DNA of 9,381 nt, taken from contig CANGRU010000038.1 of NCBI GenBank assembly GCA_947456315.1, forward strand, positions 1 to 9,381. Direction: 5' to 3'. A program made the position numbers and the translations under genes. The stretch comes from Beijerinckiaceae bacterium. GTDB lineage: Bacteria > Pseudomonadota > Alphaproteobacteria > Rhizobiales > Beijerinckiaceae. Positions 1-6,092 of the stretch are shown here, one piece after another. How positions within the stretch are numbered: position 1 is the stretch's first letter; every line of letters begins with the position of its first letter. The notes beneath the pieces are model-generated. The model worked only from the letters and a program-made list of their open reading frames with translations. It was not told the DNA's origin and did not search any database.

Positions 1-558
1 AAGGGTTTGCGCGAATTGCATGAGGGCGGTTTTCGCGGCTGCCGGTTCAATTTCGTACGCCATCTGGGTGGCGTGCCGGATATGAAAGTCTTTGATCGCG
101 TGGTGGCGATGATTGCCCCGTTAGGCTGGCACCTCAATCTGCATTTCGATGCGATTGATCTGCCCCAATATGCGGGCATGCTGGAAAAGCTGCCGTGCAC
201 CTATATCATCGACCATATGGGCCGCGTGAAGGCCTCGGACGGGCTTGAGCAGGAGCCTTTCCGCATTCTGCTCGATCTCATGCGCCATGATGAGAAAGCC
301 TGGGTGAAAGTCTGTGGCTCGGAGCGTGTTTCGTCCTCCGGCCCGCCCTTCCATGATGCGGCACCCTTTGCAGCAAAGCTTGTGGAAGTGGCACCAGATC
401 GCTGCATCTGGGGGACCGATTGGCCTCATCCCAATGTGAAGTCGATGCCCAATGATGGTGATCTTGTCGATCTCATCCCGCTGTTTGCAAAGGATGCGCA
501 GACGCAGGAAAAGATTTTGGTGAAGAACCCGGCGCGGCTCTACGGCTGGGACGATTGA
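1..558 (+). CDS. Amidohydrolase, 2-pyrone-4,6-dicarboxylate hydrolase-like (3' part)
   Basis: The last 185 codons of a gene whose start lies before the window; frame 1 is open from base 1 and ends at a TGA at 556-558. The protein resembles the amidohydrolase-2 family (PF04909), a TIM-barrel hydrolase fold, and especially the branch with LigI, which opens 2-pyrone-4,6-dicarboxylate in the protocatechuate 4,5-cleavage pathway. Visible motifs are the strand HLNLHFDAIDL (about residues 44-54), IIDHMGR (69-75, with the family's active-site His), KVCGSERVS (103-111) and GTDWPHPN (138-145), whose Asp140 should be the catalytic aspartate. The N-terminal HxH motif would be upstream of the window. The substrate cannot be fixed: related lactonases and other amidohydrolases share these motifs. 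The next gene converges on it and encodes a carboxylate-type binding protein, which fits a role in carboxylate or aromatic-acid breakdown, but that is inference. Confidence 0.8.
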   Translation, partial: KGLRELHEGGFRGCRFNFVRHLGGVPDMKVFDRVVAMIAPLGWHLNLHFDAIDLPQYAGMLEKLPCTYIIDHMGRVKASDGLEQEPFRILLDLMRHDEKAWVKVCGSERVSSSGPPFHDAAPFAAKLVEVAPDRCIWGTDWPHPNVKSMPNDGDLVDLIPLFAKDAQTQEKILVKNPARLYGWDD

Positions 559-570
559 AGTCCGCGCTTC

Positions 571-752
571 TCCCCTCTCCCGCAAGCGGGAGAGGGTGGC
601 ATGCACGCAAGTCGGGCCTGCCCGACTTGCGTATGGATATGTTGAAATCGGCTACAGCCGATTTCAATGCATGACGGGTGAGGGTGAGTGCGGTTGAGCC
701 GCCCTCATCCGACCGGCTCCGGCGGTCACCTTCTCCCGCGTGCGGGAGAAGG
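571..752. repeat. Rhizobiales-type intergenic mosaic repeat (RIME-like), hairpin-rich
   Basis: Fills most of the 206-bp gap between two convergent genes. It opens with an 11-bp inverted repeat (573-583 pairing with 586-596, core CTCTCCCGC/GCGGGAGAG) and closes with a second 11-bp one (729-739 with 742-752, core CTTCTCCCGC/GCGGGAGAAG). Between them lie a GGGTGAGGGTGAG stretch (about 676-688), CCGCCCTCATCCGACC and a small GACCG/CGGTC dyad (711-715 with 723-727). This arrangement is characteristic of the mosaic intergenic repeats widespread in rhizobia and relatives. The outer hairpins have no T-run, so they are not classical terminators, but structured RNA from either strand could stop or stabilise the two converging transcripts. 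A separate insertion lies inside it. Identification is by pattern memory, not by search. Confidence 0.75.
604..668. repeat. Nested two-hairpin insertion in the mosaic repeat
   Basis: A 65-bp segment between the left hairpin and the GGGTGAGGG part of the mosaic repeat, bordered on both sides by the 5-bp direct repeat GCATG (599-603 and 669-673). It contains two perfect hairpins: a 12-bp stem 605-616/621-632 with loop CCTG, and a 12-bp dyad 642-653/656-667. Its composition differs from the surrounding repeat. The direct repeats look like a short target duplication, suggesting that a small palindromic element inserted into an older copy of the repeat. No coding capacity is present. The insertion model is inference; the stems and direct repeats are seen directly. 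Confidence 0.6.
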
Positions 753-764
753 GATTGACGCGTT

Positions 765-1787
765 TTACTTGATCAGATCGCCAGCCTTCTTGGCGATGTC
801 TGGCGAGACCTTATAGGCCTCGGCAACGACCTGCTGGATTTCTTCACCCTTGACCGGTGTGATTTCCAGCTTTGCCTTGTCGGCTTCGTCCAGAAATTCC
901 TTGTCCTGCATCGTGGCCCAGAAGGCATCGCGCAAGGCTTTCACGCGATCAGCAGGAACATTCGGCGGCGCCATAAAGGGGCGGCCCATGATCTGGCGGG
1001 CGAAGATCAGATTGAGGATCTGCTTCTGTTCATCCGTCTTGGCAGCGTCCAGAACGGAGGGAACGTTGGGCAGGTCAGGATGCTTCTTCATCGACAGCTG
1101 GACGATGACGTTGATCTTCTTTTCGTCGAGCCACTTTTGCTGCGTCGACTTCACGCTGGACCATGACCAGCCGCAACGGCCCTGCACTTCGCCGCGTTCC
1201 ATCGCCAGATTGACGTCATTGCCGCCCGGATAGCCGATGATGACTTTCATCTTGGTGTCGAGCACGCCGTTGAGCACGCGCGGGAACTGGTCGGTGTCGG
1301 CGCTGCCGCCTGTGCCACCCACGATCAGCTCCTTGCTGATCAGGTCATCGTAGTTTTTGACCGCTGCTGTGTGCCAAGCCACGCAGACCGAGACTTCGTC
1401 ATTGGCCGAGCCGATCCAGTTGAATTTGGTGGCATCAAACTGCGTGCCGGGCAGGCCGAACAGAGGATCGAATGCCGCGCCGCGCGCGACCGTACCCATG
1501 GCTGTGCCATCTTTGGGAGCGACATTGTAGACGTAATTGGCGGCGCGCAACGAGCCGGCGCCCGGCATGTTGGTGACGATGACCGTCGGGTTGCCGGGGA
1601 TGTGGCGACCATAGAAGCGCGACATCATGCGGGCATAGACGTCATAGCCGCCGCCTGTGCTGTAGCCGACATAGATATTGACGGTCTTGTCCTTGAAAAA
1701 CTCGGCCTGCGCGAACGACGCGCTGGAACCTGCCGTCAGGGATAGAGCAAGCGCACTGGCGCCGATCAATTTCATGCGAAATGTCAT
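765..1787 (-). CDS. TctC/Bug-family periplasmic solute-binding protein
   Basis: A 340-aa exported binding protein of the tripartite tricarboxylate transporter type (PF03401). These proteins capture carboxylates or other small organic acids in the periplasm and hand them to a TctA/TctB membrane pair. The start is set at the ATG at 1787-1785 because it begins a clean signal peptide (MTFRMKLIG, a hydrophobic stretch to about residue 20, likely cleavage after SFAQA at 28) and follows an A/G-rich stretch (AAGGA and CGGAAG). The frame stays open to 1868, but that extension reads as non-signal sequence. Family features are VNIYVGYSTGGGYDVYAR (36-53), a PGAGS loop (75-79), PLFG (108-111), GGTGGSADTDQ (157-167), YPGGNDVNLAMERGEV (186-201) and HPDLPNVPSV (236-245). 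Length is close to the usual 320-340 aa. No TctA or TctB gene is in view, so it is an orphan binding protein here; its ligand is unknown. Confidence 0.88.
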   Translation of the reverse strand: MTFRMKLIGASALALSLTAGSSASFAQAEFFKDKTVNIYVGYSTGGGYDVYARMMSRFYGRHIPGNPTVIVTNMPGAGSLRAANYVYNVAPKDGTAMGTVARGAAFDPLFGLPGTQFDATKFNWIGSANDEVSVCVAWHTAAVKNYDDLISKELIVGGTGGSADTDQFPRVLNGVLDTKMKVIIGYPGGNDVNLAMERGEVQGRCGWSWSSVKSTQQKWLDEKKINVIVQLSMKKHPDLPNVPSVLDAAKTDEQKQILNLIFARQIMGRPFMAPPNVPADRVKALRDAFWATMQDKEFLDEADKAKLEITPVKGEEIQQVVAEAYKVSPDIAKKAGDLIK

Positions 1788-2015
1788 CTTCCGTTTTCCT
1801 TTTGCGGGTCCGCCGATCCTTGGGGAGCCTGGGGCCGTGTGGGGGAGGTGCGGCTGGCCGGGACCCATCCGGTCTCTAACCCAAAAGTATTAAGTCGGGC
1901 AAGGCGGAAGTGGCTGTCGATTGAGCGCTTTAGCGTGGATGGCCGTGCACAAGGGCGTGAAATGGGCCCGGCCTTGCCCCATCATGGTCCAAGCCGGATT
2001 GAGGGGATGGGCAAG
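1788..2015. other. Divergent intergenic region, no clear promoter
   Basis: A 228-bp region between the divergent TctC/Bug-type gene and the crotonase gene. It should hold both promoters, but I see no convincing -35/-10 pair. A 9-bp inverted repeat (GGGCAAGGC 1897-1905 with GCCTTGCCC 1971-1979) is separated by 65 bp and may be chance. The only firm signal is the GAGGGG ribosome site of the crotonase gene at 2001-2006. Confidence 0.4.
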
Positions 2016-2804
2016 ATGAGCGAAGCGCGGGTGGATTATACGGTTCAGGGCGGCATCGCCCGGCTGGTGCTGCATCAGCCCGCCCGTCTCAACGCCATGT
2101 CGTTTGATATGTGGTCGGCGCTGCCAGACCTTGTGGCGCAGGCCGTGGCGGATGAGCGCGTGCGCGCCCTTGCGGTGGAAGGGGCAGGCGACAGGGCTTT
2201 TTGTGCGGGCGCCGATATTTCGCAATTTGGTGAAAAGCGCGCGAGTGAAGAGGCGGTCGCAGCTTATGAAGTGGCTGTGCGCAGCGGGTTGGCGGCACTG
2301 GCAGATTGTGAAAAGCCGACATTGGCTCTGGTGCGCGGCATCTGCTTTGGCGGCGGCCTGGCGCTCGCCACCTCGTGTGATTTGCGACTGGTGCGCACAG
2401 GCGCGCGCTTTTCCATTCCGGCCGCCAAACTGGGGCTTGGTTACGCCTATAACAATCTCGATTTTCTGGTGCGCCGCATCGGGCTTGGTGCAGCAGCTGA
2501 TATTTTTTATTCCGCGCGTCAATTTGATGCGGCCGAAGCGCAACGGCTCGGGCTTGCCAGCCATGTCTGGTCGGAAGACACTTTCGATCAGGAAGCAGAA
2601 GCCTATCTGGCGCGCATGGCCGCCAATGCGCCACTCACCTTGCGCGCACTCGCCATTTCCTTTCGCGAGCTTGCCAAGCCCGAAGCTGTGCGTGACACAG
2701 CCCGTGCCGATGCAGCGGTAGCCGCCTGTTTTGCGAGCGAAGATTATGCCGAAGGCCGGCGCGCTTTTGCCGAGAAACGCGCGCCGGATTTCAAAGGCCG
2801 ATGA
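2016..2804 (+). CDS. Enoyl-CoA hydratase/isomerase (crotonase) family protein
   Basis: A 262-aa crotonase-superfamily protein, the usual length for a single-domain member. I chose the ATG at 2016 because GAGGGG (2001-2006) lies 9 nt upstream; the ATG at 2007 directly abuts that ribosome site, and the longer frame back to 1839 reads as non-family sequence. The CoA-thioester oxyanion-hole segments are present: GDRAFCAGADISQFG (58-72) and CFGGGLALATSCDLRL (110-125), followed by ARFSIPAAKLGLGY (130-143). The two glutamates that activate water in classical hydratases (Glu144 and Glu164 of the rat mitochondrial enzyme) align with Ala116 and Ala136. The protein may therefore be an isomerase, decarboxylase, hydrolase or other crotonase activity rather than a 2-enoyl-CoA hydratase. 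It is divergent from the solute-binding gene and ends 2 nt from the convergent copper gene. Acyl-CoA metabolism is likely; the exact reaction is not known. Confidence 0.88.
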   Translation: MSEARVDYTVQGGIARLVLHQPARLNAMSFDMWSALPDLVAQAVADERVRALAVEGAGDRAFCAGADISQFGEKRASEEAVAAYEVAVRSGLAALADCEKPTLALVRGICFGGGLALATSCDLRLVRTGARFSIPAAKLGLGYAYNNLDFLVRRIGLGAAADIFYSARQFDAAEAQRLGLASHVWSEDTFDQEAEAYLARMAANAPLTLRALAISFRELAKPEAVRDTARADAAVAACFASEDYAEGRRAFAEKRAPDFKGR

Positions 2805-2806
2805 AC

Positions 2807-3736
2807 TTAGTGATGGTGGGAGTGATCCATCATCTCGGGTGCTGCACCTGAGGGTGCAGGGGCGCCCATGCCCACCACAGTGAAGGTGACAGGCACATCG
2901 CCTGCTTTTTCAAATTTCAATGTGGCGGAGAAGGATGTGCCTTCTTTCAAAGGATCTTTCAGCCCCATCAGCATCAGATGAAATCCGCCGGGCTTGAGCT
3001 CGACGCTTTGGCCCGGTTGCACCGTCAGGCCATCGGCCAGTTGGCGCATGGTCATGATCGAGCCATCCATGGCCATTTCATGAACTTCAATGCGATTGGC
3101 CATATCCGATTTGCCGCTGAGCAGGCGATCAGGCGTTGGGCCCGTATTGGTGATGCGCAAATAGCCAGCGCCCACATTGGCAGACACCGGCGTTGCGCGC
3201 GACCAGACGTGTTCGATACGAAGTGCGCTTTGCTTTTGTTGAGCTGTCACTTTCAACACGGGCGCCGGATTTTTGGCGGGCTGTCCGGGTTGCGCTACAT
3301 CGACCCAACGCCATTCGCCTTTGCTGCATTTCTGCACAACGGGGAAGGCAAGTGCGCCAGCGGCATCATCACGCAATTGGCCGACGAAAATGAATTCATC
3401 ATATTCGCCATCCAGAACGCGCCCGCCGGACCAGGTGATTTTTTTCACGCCCGACGTCACGTCTTTGCCATGTGCCGTGATGGGCTTGGCATAGGGGGCT
3501 GTTTCAACCTTCAGCTGCCAGCCGGCTTTCGGCATGGGGCGCACAAGTGCGATCGCATCGGGAATATCGACGCTGAAAGACGTGGTGGGTGAGCCGCCCT
3601 CGCAGCCATGGCCCAGACGAAAAACAGCTTTGTAGGACTGGCCGGCAACCGCCTCAGGCTTTTCCAATGTGACATGCGCATTGGCGGGTTGTGCAAGGAG
3701 AAGAGCGGCCGTGGCCGCGAGCAAAAGTCGTGTCAT
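2807..3736 (-). CDS. Periplasmic copper protein: YcnI-like DUF1775 fused to PCuAC
   Basis: A 309-aa exported two-domain protein. Residues 1-20 are a signal peptide ending in ANA, so the mature chain should begin with His21; an N-terminal histidine is a copper ligand in YcnI/DUF1775 proteins. Residues 21 to about 163 form the DUF1775 domain (HVTLEKPEAVAGQSYKA at its start, GHGCEGGSPTTS at 42-53). Residues about 172-290 are a PCuAC (DUF461) Cu(I) chaperone domain: EHVWSRATP at 175-183, then His219, Met230, His253 and Met255, close to the family's H-x10-M-x21-H-x-M site (spacings here 10 and 22), and PGGFHLMLMGLK (249-260). The chain ends in a HSHHH metal-binding tail. PCuAC proteins deliver copper to the CuA centre of cytochrome oxidase; YcnI acts in copper homeostasis. 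The gene follows the DUF2946-like gene by 47 nt, so the two are probably co-transcribed. Confidence 0.9.
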   Translation of the reverse strand: MTRLLLAATAALLLAQPANAHVTLEKPEAVAGQSYKAVFRLGHGCEGGSPTTSFSVDIPDAIALVRPMPKAGWQLKVETAPYAKPITAHGKDVTSGVKKITWSGGRVLDGEYDEFIFVGQLRDDAAGALAFPVVQKCSKGEWRWVDVAQPGQPAKNPAPVLKVTAQQKQSALRIEHVWSRATPVSANVGAGYLRITNTGPTPDRLLSGKSDMANRIEVHEMAMDGSIMTMRQLADGLTVQPGQSVELKPGGFHLMLMGLKDPLKEGTSFSATLKFEKAGDVPVTFTVVGMGAPAPSGAAPEMMDHSHHH

Positions 3737-3783
3737 GAGATGAAATCCGGTGAACGGGAAAATGGGATTGCGAAGGGATGCAA

Positions 3784-4122
3784 TCAGACCGGAGGCGCGC
3801 GGGCGCCCGGTCCTCGTTCAAGCGGATGATTGGGGGCTGTTGTCTGCTGCAGTGCTGCATGGACAAATTGTTGCGCCAGCCGTGTGTCGAGCACCAATGC
3901 CGGAGCAGGAGCCGGTGCGAGCGAGGCCTGCGACAGGCACTGGGCGAGGCAGATGCAATCGCTATGGCTCGATCCGGTATCGGGCGCATGGTTGCCACTC
4001 GCCAGTTCCGCACAGAGTGGGGCCCGATCCGGATTGAAGGCAGCCGCAGGGGCGGCACCCGTCAAAAAGGCCTGCAGGACGAGCGCATAGAGGGCGAGCG
4101 CTGGAAGCACCCGCCGCATCAT
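3784..4122 (-). CDS. Small exported Cys/His-rich protein, DUF2946-like
   Basis: A short protein with an N-terminal hydrophobic helix (MRRVLPALALYALVLQAFL) and an AAPAAA segment that looks like a signal or anchor, followed by a small Cys/His cluster: HSDCICLAQC plus another Cys and His upstream, in the pattern H-x2-C-x-C-x3-C. The Pro-rich middle and the RGPGARAPPV end are typical of DUF2946-like proteins found beside copper genes. The cluster suggests binding of a soft metal such as copper, but this is inferred. Two starts are possible: ATG at 4122 (112 aa, starting just before the hydrophobic helix) or ATG at 4152 (122 aa). Neither has a clear ribosome site, so the shorter form is chosen on signal-peptide shape. 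It is the first gene of the operon with the YcnI-PCuAC gene. Confidence 0.72.
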   Translation of the reverse strand: MMRRVLPALALYALVLQAFLTGAAPAAAFNPDRAPLCAELASGNHAPDTGSSHSDCICLAQCLSQASLAPAPAPALVLDTRLAQQFVHAALQQTTAPNHPLERGPGARAPPV

Positions 4123-4218
4123 GTTTGAAAGGATCGATAACCCTGTTCGCATAAGGCCAGACTGAGCATTGAAAAGCGGTGCCGGTCAAGCGGGCGGACT
4201 TTAAAACTATGCTTGAAA

Positions 4219-4234
4219 GGCATGATATTATGCC
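4219..4234. promoter_or_regulatory. Palindrome in the divergent copper/hypothetical promoter region
   Basis: A 16-bp imperfect palindrome GGCATGATATTATGCC (5-bp perfect outer arms, one mismatch inside) in the 215-bp gap between the minus-strand copper operon and the plus-strand gene at 4368. The GGCATG half-site recurs at 4250-4255 and 4276-4281. On the minus strand a TTGGCA hexamer overlaps the palindrome and a CATAGT hexamer follows 19 nt later, a possible promoter for the copper operon. It could be an operator. It does not match the CsoR or CueR operators I know, so no regulator is assigned. Confidence 0.35.
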
Positions 4235-4367
4235 AAATTAGTCTTTTACGGCATGCATGATAAACCTCTAGCTTGGGCATGAAAAAGCCTTGAGGCGGCA
4301 AAATGACCATCGCGCCATGTGATCGCACGGAAGGCGTCACTCTGGTCTGAAAAGTCCGGAGGACTTG

Positions 4368-4892
4368 ATGTTTTTATTTCTGATCGAATGGCAGTCGGAG
4401 GATGGCGGGGCTGATGTGTCGCCCGTTCCGCCGGCACTACTGGCATCAGCCTCTTGTGTGCGTTTCTTCAAAATAAAAGGCGTGGTTGCCAATCGTATGA
4501 TCTGGGCCGAGTTTGACGAAAAGCCCGATGTGCAGCTGCTGCCCAAAGCCAAAGTCACTCTTTTGGAACAGACGGACAGCATCGGCGAAGTAGGGCCCTT
4601 GGAGACGCCCCATGTCTATCTGGTTCACAGCGATATCGAGCCAGAGCTGCTGGACGAATATCATCACGGCAGTGGCGTAGAGCATTTGAAGCGATTGGTG
4701 AAAGTGCCGGGCATTTTGCGGGCACGTCGTTTTACAGCACTCGCGGGTGCGCCGCTTTTCTTGACAGCTTATGATCTGGCAGATCGCCATGCCTTTGAAA
4801 GTCCGGCAGGCCTTGTGGCGCGCAAGACGGCCTGGACGGATCTGATGAACGCCCAATCGCGAGTAACGCGGCGCATTATGTGTCGCGTTTGA
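4368..4892 (+). CDS. Hypothetical protein, probable dimeric alpha/beta-barrel (EthD-like)
   Basis: A 174-aa soluble protein with no signal peptide or membrane segment. The ATG at 4368 has a strong ribosome site (GGAGG at 4358-4362, 5 nt away); the in-frame TTG at 4365 is too close to it. I do not recognise a named family member. The C-terminal half (about 83-172) has the look of a ferredoxin-like dimeric alpha/beta barrel: a strand HVYLVHSDIEP, a helix with YHHGSGVEHLKRLVKVPG, a strand ILRARRFTAL, a strand PLFLTAYDLAD and a helix with a SPAGLVARKTAW segment, resembling EthD-like and similar small barrel proteins. The N-terminal half may be a weaker repeat of the fold (FLFLIEW as first strand). 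Such proteins include oxygenases, dehydratases and stress proteins, so no reaction is assigned. It is divergent from the copper operon and ends 5 nt before the end of the convergent LysR gene. Confidence 0.75.
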   Translation: MFLFLIEWQSEDGGADVSPVPPALLASASCVRFFKIKGVVANRMIWAEFDEKPDVQLLPKAKVTLLEQTDSIGEVGPLETPHVYLVHSDIEPELLDEYHHGSGVEHLKRLVKVPGILRARRFTALAGAPLFLTAYDLADRHAFESPAGLVARKTAWTDLMNAQSRVTRRIMCRV

Positions 4893-4897
4893 TTGCG

Positions 4898-5830
4898 TCA
4901 GCTCATTTGTTTTGTGCGCATTTTTTGGCGCAAACTATCCCCGTTCCAGTGGGGATGAATGCTGGATAGAAGTGCGATCATGCTTTCGCGCAAATACATG
5001 TCATCGCGCAGAATGACTGAAATATATCTCGAGGGCATTTGCTCGGTGATGTCATAGGTGACTACCTCGTCGTTGGCGCTGATGGTGATCTCCGGCACAA
5101 TGCCCACACCAAGGCCGATCGAGACATAGGATTTGACGACATCGGAATCATTCACGCGCACACTGATGTTCGGGTTGAGCCCCAGATCGTGCAGGGATTG
5201 GTTTACAACATGATGCGTGCGCGAGTCCTTTGTGAAGCCGATCAGATCATAGGTGCAAATCTCTGCAAGTGTGATGTCGCGCTTCGAGGCAAGCGGATGA
5301 TCTTTCGGAAAAATAGCGACGCGTCGCAAAAGTTTTCCGCGCAGAATAATCAGGCCGGGCACCTCTTTGTCCTCGGGCCCGATGACGCCCATTCCGATGT
5401 CGGCATCGCCATTGCGCACAATATCTTGAATGCTGTCGCCATCGGCTTGCATCAAGGACACTTGAACATCCGGATAGTTGCGCCGAAAGGCCAGCATCGG
5501 CTTCAGCATTGTGTAACGCGCATGCAGATGCGTGGTCACGATGCTGAACGAGCCTTGATGAGGATTGCGTGCCTCGCGTGCGATCAGATCGATATTGGTG
5601 ATTTGATTTTCAACCTGTCGCGCGGATTCAAAAGCCGCTTCACCTGCAGGCGTTAATCCGGCAATGCGGTTCTTGCGGCGCGTGAAAAGAGGCACGCCGA
5701 TTTCTTCTTCGAGCTGGATGATCTGGCGGCTGACGCTGGGCTGGGATGTGTTGAGGGCGGCGGCCGCAGCAGAAATATTCATCTCATTGCGCGCGACCGC
5801 GAGCAGCAGCTGCAATTGGCGCAATTTCAT
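4898..5830 (-). CDS. CysB-like LysR-family transcriptional regulator
   Basis: A 310-aa LysR-type regulator. The start at 5830 is supported by a strong ribosome site (AGGGGGATGAG directly before the ATG on the minus strand) and by MKLRQLQLL, the usual start of CysB proteins; the frame back to 5947 is not family-like. The winged helix-turn-helix is at about 18-37 ([20 protein letters not shown]). The effector domain carries CysB hallmarks: TTHLHARY (99-106), [13 protein letters not shown] (178-190), GFT (198-200) and [21 protein letters not shown] (227-247). In enteric CysB, Thr100, Thr102, Gln103, Thr149 and Thr202 line the effector pocket; here Thr100 and the GFT threonine remain, but positions 102, 103 and 149 are Leu, His and Val, so it may sense something other than sulfate/N-acetylserine. 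It is divergent from pstS and may bind the dyad at 5987-6005. Its targets are unknown; regulation of itself is the usual LysR pattern. Confidence 0.9.
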   Translation of the reverse strand: MKLRQLQLLLAVARNEMNISAAAAALNTSQPSVSRQIIQLEEEIGVPLFTRRKNRIAGLTPAGEAAFESARQVENQITNIDLIAREARNPHQGSFSIVTTHLHARYTMLKPMLAFRRNYPDVQVSLMQADGDSIQDIVRNGDADIGMGVIGPEDKEVPGLIILRGKLLRRVAIFPKDHPLASKRDITLAEICTYDLIGFTKDSRTHHVVNQSLHDLGLNPNISVRVNDSDVVKSYVSIGLGVGIVPEITISANDEVVTYDITEQMPSRYISVILRDDMYLRESMIALLSSIHPHWNGDSLRQKMRTKQMS

Positions 5831-5986
5831 CTCATCCCCCTGCTGCCCTTCTGAAGCGGGGCCTGTGCAGTATGCGAGGCTGTGGTGCGGGCGACAAGAA
5901 TCTCTTGGGGCCCCACCCATGAAGCCGCGCGTCACAAGCGTTAACAACCGACCTCACCCAGTCCGCACATACATATTTAAGTCATT

Positions 5987-6005
5987 GAATAAATTGATCT
6001 TATTC
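5987..6005. promoter_or_regulatory. Candidate LysR-type binding dyad
   Basis: Inverted repeat GAATAA-N7-TTATTC, containing ATAA-N7-TTAT (5989-6003) and so the T-N11-A core of LysR-type operators (T5990, A6002). It lies in the AT-rich part of the region between the divergent CysB-like regulator gene and pstS, and its last base directly abuts the Pho box. The obvious candidate ligand is the divergent regulator, acting on its own promoter and perhaps on pstS. The site is seen; the binding protein is inferred. Confidence 0.5.
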
Positions 6006-6039
6006 GTGTCATCGCCATGTCACACAGCGCCCCTAGAAG
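6006..6039 (+). promoter_or_regulatory. Pho box and -10 region of the pst operon
   Basis: Two 7-bp direct repeats, GTGTCAT (6006-6012) and ATGTCAC (6017-6023), separated by 4 bp, match the CTGTCAT-N4-CTGTCAT Pho box recognised by phosphorylated PhoB, each differing from consensus mainly in the first base. A weak -10 hexamer TAGAAG (6034-6039) follows 10 nt after the box, the spacing expected when PhoB replaces -35 recognition. The box lies 69 bp before the pstS ATG, so induction under phosphate limitation is expected. The leader has a short hairpin (6049-6053/6058-6062). Confidence 0.8.
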
Positions 6040-6092
6040 ACGGGTGCTGCCTGAACGCAGGCCGCATGTCCGCAAACCGAAAAGGGCCTCCC

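Noticed and set aside
571..752. CRISPR array or integron attachment site in the repeat-rich gap
   Set aside because: The hairpins differ from one another and are not regularly spaced direct repeats with unique spacers; the layout fits an intergenic mosaic repeat instead.
1890..2564. Long minus-strand open frame opposite the crotonase gene
   Set aside because: It lies antisense to a well-supported gene, its translation is rich in Cys, His and Arg in the manner of shadow frames of GC-rich DNA, and no family motif is seen.
4211..4234. MerR-type (CueR-like) promoter for the copper operon
   Set aside because: The minus-strand TTGGCA and CATAGT hexamers are 19 nt apart, but the palindrome is off-centre, overlapping the -35 rather than sitting in the middle of the spacer, so the MerR geometry does not hold.
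4901..4935. Possible terminator hairpin TGCGC/GCGCA after the 174-aa protein gene
   Set aside because: The T-run is in the loop rather than after the stem, the stem is only 5 bp, and it lies inside the end of the convergent LysR gene.
5906..5915. TGGGGCCCCA palindrome upstream of the LysR gene
   Set aside because: It is a 10-bp GC palindrome without T-N11-A geometry or flanking symmetry, and such sequences are expected by chance in GC-rich DNA.
5664..6092. Plus-strand open frame upstream of and in frame with pstS
   Set aside because: It crosses the LysR start, the LysR-type dyad and the Pho box; pstS begins with a clean signal peptide at 6093, so the upstream part is not coding.
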